Both the position numbers and the translations under genes were made by a program. This document shows, one piece after another, positions 1 through 8,072 of a DNA stretch of 8,072 nucleotides (the stretch's first letter is position 1; every line of letters starts with the position of its first letter). Under the pieces are notes generated by a model that was not told where the DNA came from, searched no databases, and saw only the letters and a list, made by a program, of their open reading frames with translations. Origin of the DNA: an uncultured Bacillota bacterium (GTDB taxonomy: Bacteria; Bacillota; JAAYKD01); assembly GCA_937897315.1 (NCBI GenBank), contig CALCNS010000213.1, positions 1 through 8,072 on the forward strand, in the 5' to 3' direction.

Positions 1-2
1 AG

Positions 3-395
3 TGGGAAGCCGATGAGACGCGCGCCTGTAGCTTGGTCTCGATAGCCGAGGGGTGGCAAATTGTCACCAACAAAAAATTCGCCGGTTTACTCAGGGAATT
101 TATGCAAACCTTAAACAAACCCCGCAAACTATCGGCAACGACGTTAGAAACGTTGGCGATTATCGCCAGCAAGCAACCGGTGACCCGCCAGGACGTAGAG
201 ATGATTCGAGGAGTCGGGGCCGATTATGCGGTGAATCAGTTGTTGGCGTTAGGCCTGATTGAAGAAGTAGGGAAAAACCCCGGGGCGGGTCGAGCCAGTC
301 TCTATGGAACCACTCAGCAGTTTCTTTTGCACTTTGGTCTGCGCTCTATCAAGGACCTACCTGAAAAACTACACATAAATGGGAAGGGTGAATGA
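3..395 (+). CDS. scpB: ScpB, condensin-associated segregation protein (5'-truncated by window edge)
   Basis: This is the C-terminal 130 residues of ScpB, the kleisin-associated winged-helix subunit of the SMC-ScpAB condensin complex. That complex acts on the nucleoid to organise and separate newly replicated chromosomes. The frame is open from base 3, and the residues encoded before the TTG at 33 still match the family, so that TTG is internal and the true start lies upstream. The second winged-helix domain is clear: a LETLAIIASKQPVTR segment, the IRGV motif, then GRASLYGTT and a C-terminal FGLRSIKDLP. The usual family form is 'AYKQP', and here a Ser replaces the Tyr. The tail after DLP is short, as in many Clostridia. 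scpA would be expected just upstream (family knowledge, not visible). The TGA stop is one base before the tmk start. Identity is secure; only the N-terminus is missing. Confidence 0.93.
   Translation, partial: WEADETRACSLVSIAEGWQIVTNKKFAGLLREFMQTLNKPRKLSATTLETLAIIASKQPVTRQDVEMIRGVGADYAVNQLLALGLIEEVGKNPGAGRASLYGTTQQFLLHFGLRSIKDLPEKLHINGKGE
381..388 (+). promoter_or_regulatory. Shine-Dalgarno site for tmk
   Basis: The sequence GGGAAGGG lies inside the last codons of scpB, 8 bases before the ATG at 397. It selects that ATG over the in-frame ATG at 379, which has no purine-rich site upstream. Because it lies within scpB, ribosomes finishing scpB probably help open it. Confidence 0.7.
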
Positions 396-396
396 A

Positions 397-1017
397 ATGC
401 CGTTTATTACACTAGAAGGAATCGATGCCAGTGGTAAGACCACACAGATTAAATTTCTAGAACGAAATTTAAGCCAATTAGGAGCCAACCAAATTGTTGT
501 GACACGTGAACCCGGAGGTACCATTGTAGGCAAAGAGATTAGTCACCTCGTCTTAAAACGAAAAGAGCTCGATATCTTCCCTTCGACAGAGGTTTTTCTG
601 TTTGCGGCTGATCGAAGTCAGCATGTGATGCAAGTCATTAAACCGGCGCTGGCCGAAGGAAAATTCGTGATCTCGGACCGATTTGTTGATTCGAGTTTGG
701 CCTTTCAGGGAGCTGCCGGTATGCAGACGGAGTTCATTCAAGCCGTGAACCAATTTGCCATTGCAGGAGTAAAACCCGACTTGACTATATGGCTGGATAT
801 CCCAGTGGAAGTCACCATAGAACGACTCGACCTACGGGGTGAAAGTGATCGTTTAGAGAGTAAAGGTATAGGGTATTTAACGCGTGTGAGAGAGTTTTAC
901 CAAAAAATGGCCGATAACGAACCGTATCGATTTGTTCGCTTCGATGGCACGCAGGCCCCAGATGTGATTGCCAAGCAAATCAGAGCCTTGTGTAAAGAAC
1001 GATTTTTCCGCCAATAG
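397..1017 (+). CDS. tmk: Thymidylate kinase (dTMP kinase)
   Basis: This 206-residue cytosolic enzyme phosphorylates dTMP to dTDP with ATP, the step shared by the de novo and salvage routes to dTTP. The length is typical for bacterial TMK. The P-loop GIDASGKT is at residues 8-15 and is followed by TQ. The substrate-binding DRFVDSSLAFQG motif is at 94-105, and the LID region at about 143-155 carries Arg143, Arg147 and the DR pair at 151-152. The P-loop lacks the catalytic Arg of the human/yeast (type I) enzymes, and basic residues in the LID suggest the E. coli-like (type II) arrangement. That last point is an inference from motif positions. The start at 397 is preferred over the in-frame ATG at 379 because of its Shine-Dalgarno and because family members begin just before the FITLEG strand. 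Only one base separates it from scpB. In many Bacillota tmk sits near holB instead. No terminator follows the TAG stop. Confidence 0.95.
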   Translation: MPFITLEGIDASGKTTQIKFLERNLSQLGANQIVVTREPGGTIVGKEISHLVLKRKELDIFPSTEVFLFAADRSQHVMQVIKPALAEGKFVISDRFVDSSLAFQGAAGMQTEFIQAVNQFAIAGVKPDLTIWLDIPVEVTIERLDLRGESDRLESKGIGYLTRVREFYQKMADNEPYRFVRFDGTQAPDVIAKQIRALCKERFFRQ

Positions 1018-1059
1018 ATTGTCGGAAATTTGTCAAAAAAAGGGACTTCGGGCAAGCAG

Positions 1060-1088
1060 TTGACTCATCTGAATTAAAAAGATATAAT
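1060..1088 (+). promoter_or_regulatory. Sigma-A-type promoter for typA
   Basis: A -35 box TTGACT (1060-1065) and a perfect -10 box TATAAT (1083-1088) are separated by the optimal 17 bases, with AT-rich sequence around them. Transcription would start near 1095, giving a leader of roughly 38 bases before the TTG at 1133. The promoter lies in the gap after tmk, so typA can be expressed independently of scpB-tmk, although read-through from upstream is also possible because no terminator intervenes. A small inverted repeat, AGCAC/GTGCT with a 5-base loop (1102-1116), lies in the leader just before the Shine-Dalgarno. It is too short to call a regulatory element. Confidence 0.85.
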
Positions 1089-1120
1089 ATATATTTGTAG
1101 TAGCACAACAGGTGCTCAAG

Positions 1121-1125
1121 AGGAG
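1121..1125 (+). promoter_or_regulatory. Shine-Dalgarno site that sets the typA start
   Basis: AGGAG, part of a longer purine run, lies 7 bases before the TTG at 1133. The alternative in-frame GTG at 1112 has no comparable site and would overlap this one, so TTG is the better start. Confidence 0.8.
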
Positions 1126-1132
1126 TGAGAGC

Positions 1133-2968
1133 TTGCAAAGAGAAGATATTCGCAATGTAGCCATTATTGCCCACGTTGACCATGGTAAAACCACCCTGGT
1201 CGATGCTTTGTTGCGTCAAAGCGGCACTTTCCGTGCTAATGAACAAGTTCAGGAAAGAGTCATGGACTCCAACGATTTAGAGCGAGAACGTGGCATTACT
1301 ATATTATCAAAAAACACAGCCGTTCAATATAAAGGGGTAAAAATCAATATTGTGGACACCCCGGGACATGCCGACTTCGGTGGAGAAGTAGAGCGTATAC
1401 TAGGTATGGTCGATGGCGTGATCCTCGTGGTGGACGCATTCGAAGGTGCGATGCCTCAAACCCGTTATGTACTGAAGAAAGCGTTAGCCCGTGGTTTAAA
1501 AGCCGTGGTCGTCGTCAACAAAATCGATCGTTCCGATGCCAGAATCGAAGAAGTGGTTGATGAAGTCATCGACTTGTTTTTATCCTTGAGTGCCGATGAC
1601 GATCAATTAGACTTCCCGGTGGTCTATGCTTCGGCACGTCAAGGAATAGCTGGGTTAGACCCTGCTAAAATGGCCGATAACATCTCTCCGATCTTCGATG
1701 TGATCTTAAAAACCATACCAGCTCCCAAAGGGGATGCTACAGGGCCGCTGCAAATGGGAATTAGCACCTTAGATTATGACGAGTATGTGGGGCGCATGGC
1801 GGTTGGCAAAATCATGCGTGGCACGGCTCGTGTGAACCAACAAGTGGTGGTTTGTAAAACCGATGGCAGTATTGCCAAGGGGAAAATCGCCCGCCTGTAT
1901 ACCTTTTCCGGCTTAAAACGCAAAGATGAAACAGAAGTCATGGCGGGAGAACTGGTTTCCATTGTGGGACTTGAAGACATCAACATTGGGGAAACGATTT
2001 GTGATCCAGAGTTTCCCGATGCCCTCCCCATGATCAAGGTAGACGAACCAACCTTATCGATGAACTTTATGGTCAATAACAGTCCATTCGCCGGACGTGA
2101 AGGCACCTATGTGACCTCTCGTCACTTGCGCGACCGTCTGATGCGTGAATTAGAGAAAAACGTTTCCTTGCGGGTCATCGAAACCGACTCTCCCGACTCC
2201 TTTGAAGTGGCCGGTCGTGGGGAGCTGCATTTGTCCATTCTCATTGAAACCATGCGACGCGAAGGCTATGAAATGCAAATTTCGAAACCCAAAGTCATCA
2301 CAAAAGTGGTGGATGGTATTTTGGTAGAACCTATTGAGTACCTCATGCTGGACTTGCCCGAGGATTCCATGGGACCTGTTATGGAGCTTCTTGGTCCCAG
2401 AAAGGCCGAAATGAAGAACATGCACCACATGTCTGACGGTCAATTGCGACTGGAGTTTACGATTCCAGCTCGTGGCTTAATCGGGTTTCGCTCGGATTAT
2501 CTCACTTTGACCAAAGGTTATGGGATTATGAATCATGTTTTCCATAACTTTGAAGAGTATAAAGGAGATATTGGTGGCAGAAATCGTGGCGTTTTGGTAG
2601 CATGGGAAGACGGAGTGACGACTTCGTATGCGTTATATGCTTTACAGGACCGTGGAATCATGTTTGTTGACCCGGCTTTGGATGTGTACAGAGGCATGAT
2701 TGTTGGTGAAAATACTCGCGAAGAAGATATTGACGTCAACGTCTGCAAAAAGAAACACATCACCAATATGCGTTCCTCATCGGCTGACGAAGCATTACGT
2801 TTGGAACCTCCTCGTAAAATGACCTTGGAACAAGCCATGGAGTATATTGAAGAAGATGAGTTGGTGGAAGTCACTCCCCATAGCATACGTCTTCGCAAAA
2901 AAATCTTGGATGCGACTGCTCGGTATCGAGTGGCTCAAGGGAAGAATGCTTCAAGAATCAAAAGTTAA
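1133..2968 (+). CDS. typA: Translational GTPase TypA/BipA
   Basis: This 611-residue GTPase of the EF-G/LepA family binds the ribosome and is implicated in large-subunit assembly and in growth at low temperature or under stress (family knowledge). All G motifs are present. G1 AHVDHGKT is at residues 13-20, the switch I region RGITILSKN at about 53-61, G3 DTPGH at 75-79, and G4 NKID at 129-132. A G5-like YASA follows. The rest follows the TypA layout: a beta-barrel domain II from about residue 200, EF-G-like domains III and V (with [13 protein letters not shown] and the LLGPRKAEM segment), and the TypA-specific C-terminal domain with a [18 protein letters not shown] segment. Length is normal. 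The TTG start is chosen from the Shine-Dalgarno and because family members begin a few residues before [15 protein letters not shown]. The gene has its own promoter upstream and a terminator downstream, so it appears monocistronic. Confidence 0.97.
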   Translation: MQREDIRNVAIIAHVDHGKTTLVDALLRQSGTFRANEQVQERVMDSNDLERERGITILSKNTAVQYKGVKINIVDTPGHADFGGEVERILGMVDGVILVVDAFEGAMPQTRYVLKKALARGLKAVVVVNKIDRSDARIEEVVDEVIDLFLSLSADDDQLDFPVVYASARQGIAGLDPAKMADNISPIFDVILKTIPAPKGDATGPLQMGISTLDYDEYVGRMAVGKIMRGTARVNQQVVVCKTDGSIAKGKIARLYTFSGLKRKDETEVMAGELVSIVGLEDINIGETICDPEFPDALPMIKVDEPTLSMNFMVNNSPFAGREGTYVTSRHLRDRLMRELEKNVSLRVIETDSPDSFEVAGRGELHLSILIETMRREGYEMQISKPKVITKVVDGILVEPIEYLMLDLPEDSMGPVMELLGPRKAEMKNMHHMSDGQLRLEFTIPARGLIGFRSDYLTLTKGYGIMNHVFHNFEEYKGDIGGRNRGVLVAWEDGVTTSYALYALQDRGIMFVDPALDVYRGMIVGENTREEDIDVNVCKKKHITNMRSSSADEALRLEPPRKMTLEQAMEYIEEDELVEVTPHSIRLRKKILDATARYRVAQGKNASRIKS

Positions 2969-2975
2969 ACTCTCT

Positions 2976-3009
2976 GCACGATTGCTTAGGAGCAGTCGTG
3001 CTTTTTTTT
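2976..3009 (+). terminator. Rho-independent terminator after typA
   Basis: An 11-base-pair stem (2976-2986 with 2991-3001), containing one G-U pair, closes a 4-base TAGG loop and is followed directly by eight T residues. It begins 7 bases after the typA stop. It should end typA transcription and insulate pcrA from it. The run of eight A residues needed for termination on the other strand is absent, so it is probably one-directional. Confidence 0.93.
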
Positions 3010-3061
3010 ACCCATACAGGAATCGAGAGCAGCCGAATCGAATTAAAATAAGAGTACAATT

Positions 3062-3071
3062 AGGAAGGGGG
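3062..3071 (+). promoter_or_regulatory. Shine-Dalgarno site for the TTG start of pcrA
   Basis: AGGAAGGGGG lies 7 bases before the TTG at 3079. It supports this start, which has no in-frame ATG alternative nearby that would keep the Q motif. Confidence 0.75.
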
Positions 3072-3078
3072 AAAACCC

Positions 3079-8072
<4,994 letters not shown>

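Noticed and set aside
33..395. TTG at 33 as the start of the first gene
   Set aside because: The frame is open to base 3 and the residues before the TTG align with ScpB, so the gene begins upstream of the window.
379..396. In-frame ATG at 379 as the tmk start
   Set aside because: It has no Shine-Dalgarno and would overlap scpB by 17 bases. The ATG at 397 has GGGAAGGG at proper spacing and fits the family N-terminus.
1005..1028. Possible hairpin TTTCCG/CGGAAA around the tmk stop as a terminator
   Set aside because: The stem is only 6 base pairs with a 12-base loop and is not followed by a T tract.
1112..1132. In-frame GTG at 1112 as the typA start
   Set aside because: It has no Shine-Dalgarno upstream, and the clear AGGAG lies downstream of it, serving the TTG at 1133.
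980..1246. 88-codon - strand open frame across the tmk-typA gap
   Set aside because: It runs antisense through the typA promoter and start, has no ribosome site I could support, and shows no recognisable protein features.
2150..2898. Two - strand open frames (97 and 121 codons) antisense to typA
   Set aside because: They lie wholly within a conserved coding region and have compositions expected of reverse-strand shadows.
3055..3060. TACAAT as a -10 box for pcrA
   Set aside because: It would start transcription near 3067, inside the Shine-Dalgarno, and has no matching -35 box.

Overview
This window looks like a chromosomal housekeeping segment of a member of the Bacillota, probably Clostridia-like. 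The indications are the pcrA-ligA gene pair, a sigma-A-type promoter of near-consensus form, strong purine-rich Shine-Dalgarno sites, frequent TTG starts, and moderate GC content judged by eye. I cannot name a genus. All six genes lie on the + strand and are densely packed. There is no gap over 300 bases, and I see no tRNA, rRNA, CRISPR array, insertion sequence, phage gene or attachment site.

Region 1 (3-1017): the 3' part of scpB (chromosome segregation and condensation protein B) runs in from upstream. It is followed one base after its stop by tmk (thymidylate kinase), so the two are almost certainly co-transcribed and probably translationally coupled. No terminator follows tmk.

Region 2 (1060-3009): typA/bipA, a ribosome-associated translational GTPase, is a self-contained unit. 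It has its own promoter (TTGACT, 17-base spacer, TATAAT), a TTG start set by a strong Shine-Dalgarno, and a textbook rho-independent terminator just after the stop.

Region 3 (3079-8072): pcrA (UvrD/Rep-type helicase), ligA (NAD+-dependent DNA ligase) and an aldo/keto reductase gene form a tight unit. There is 1 base between pcrA and ligA and an ATGA overlap between ligA and the reductase gene, which runs off the window's end. PcrA and LigA act together in DNA repair and replication. The reductase is functionally unrelated on its face, and its coupling is the main contextual oddity.

I do not see evidence for an undescribed system. The points most worth a second look are a substituted 'H..PMLSLDN' segment in LigA, the reductase coupled to ligA, the scpB-tmk pairing, and the lack of an obvious promoter between the typA terminator and pcrA.
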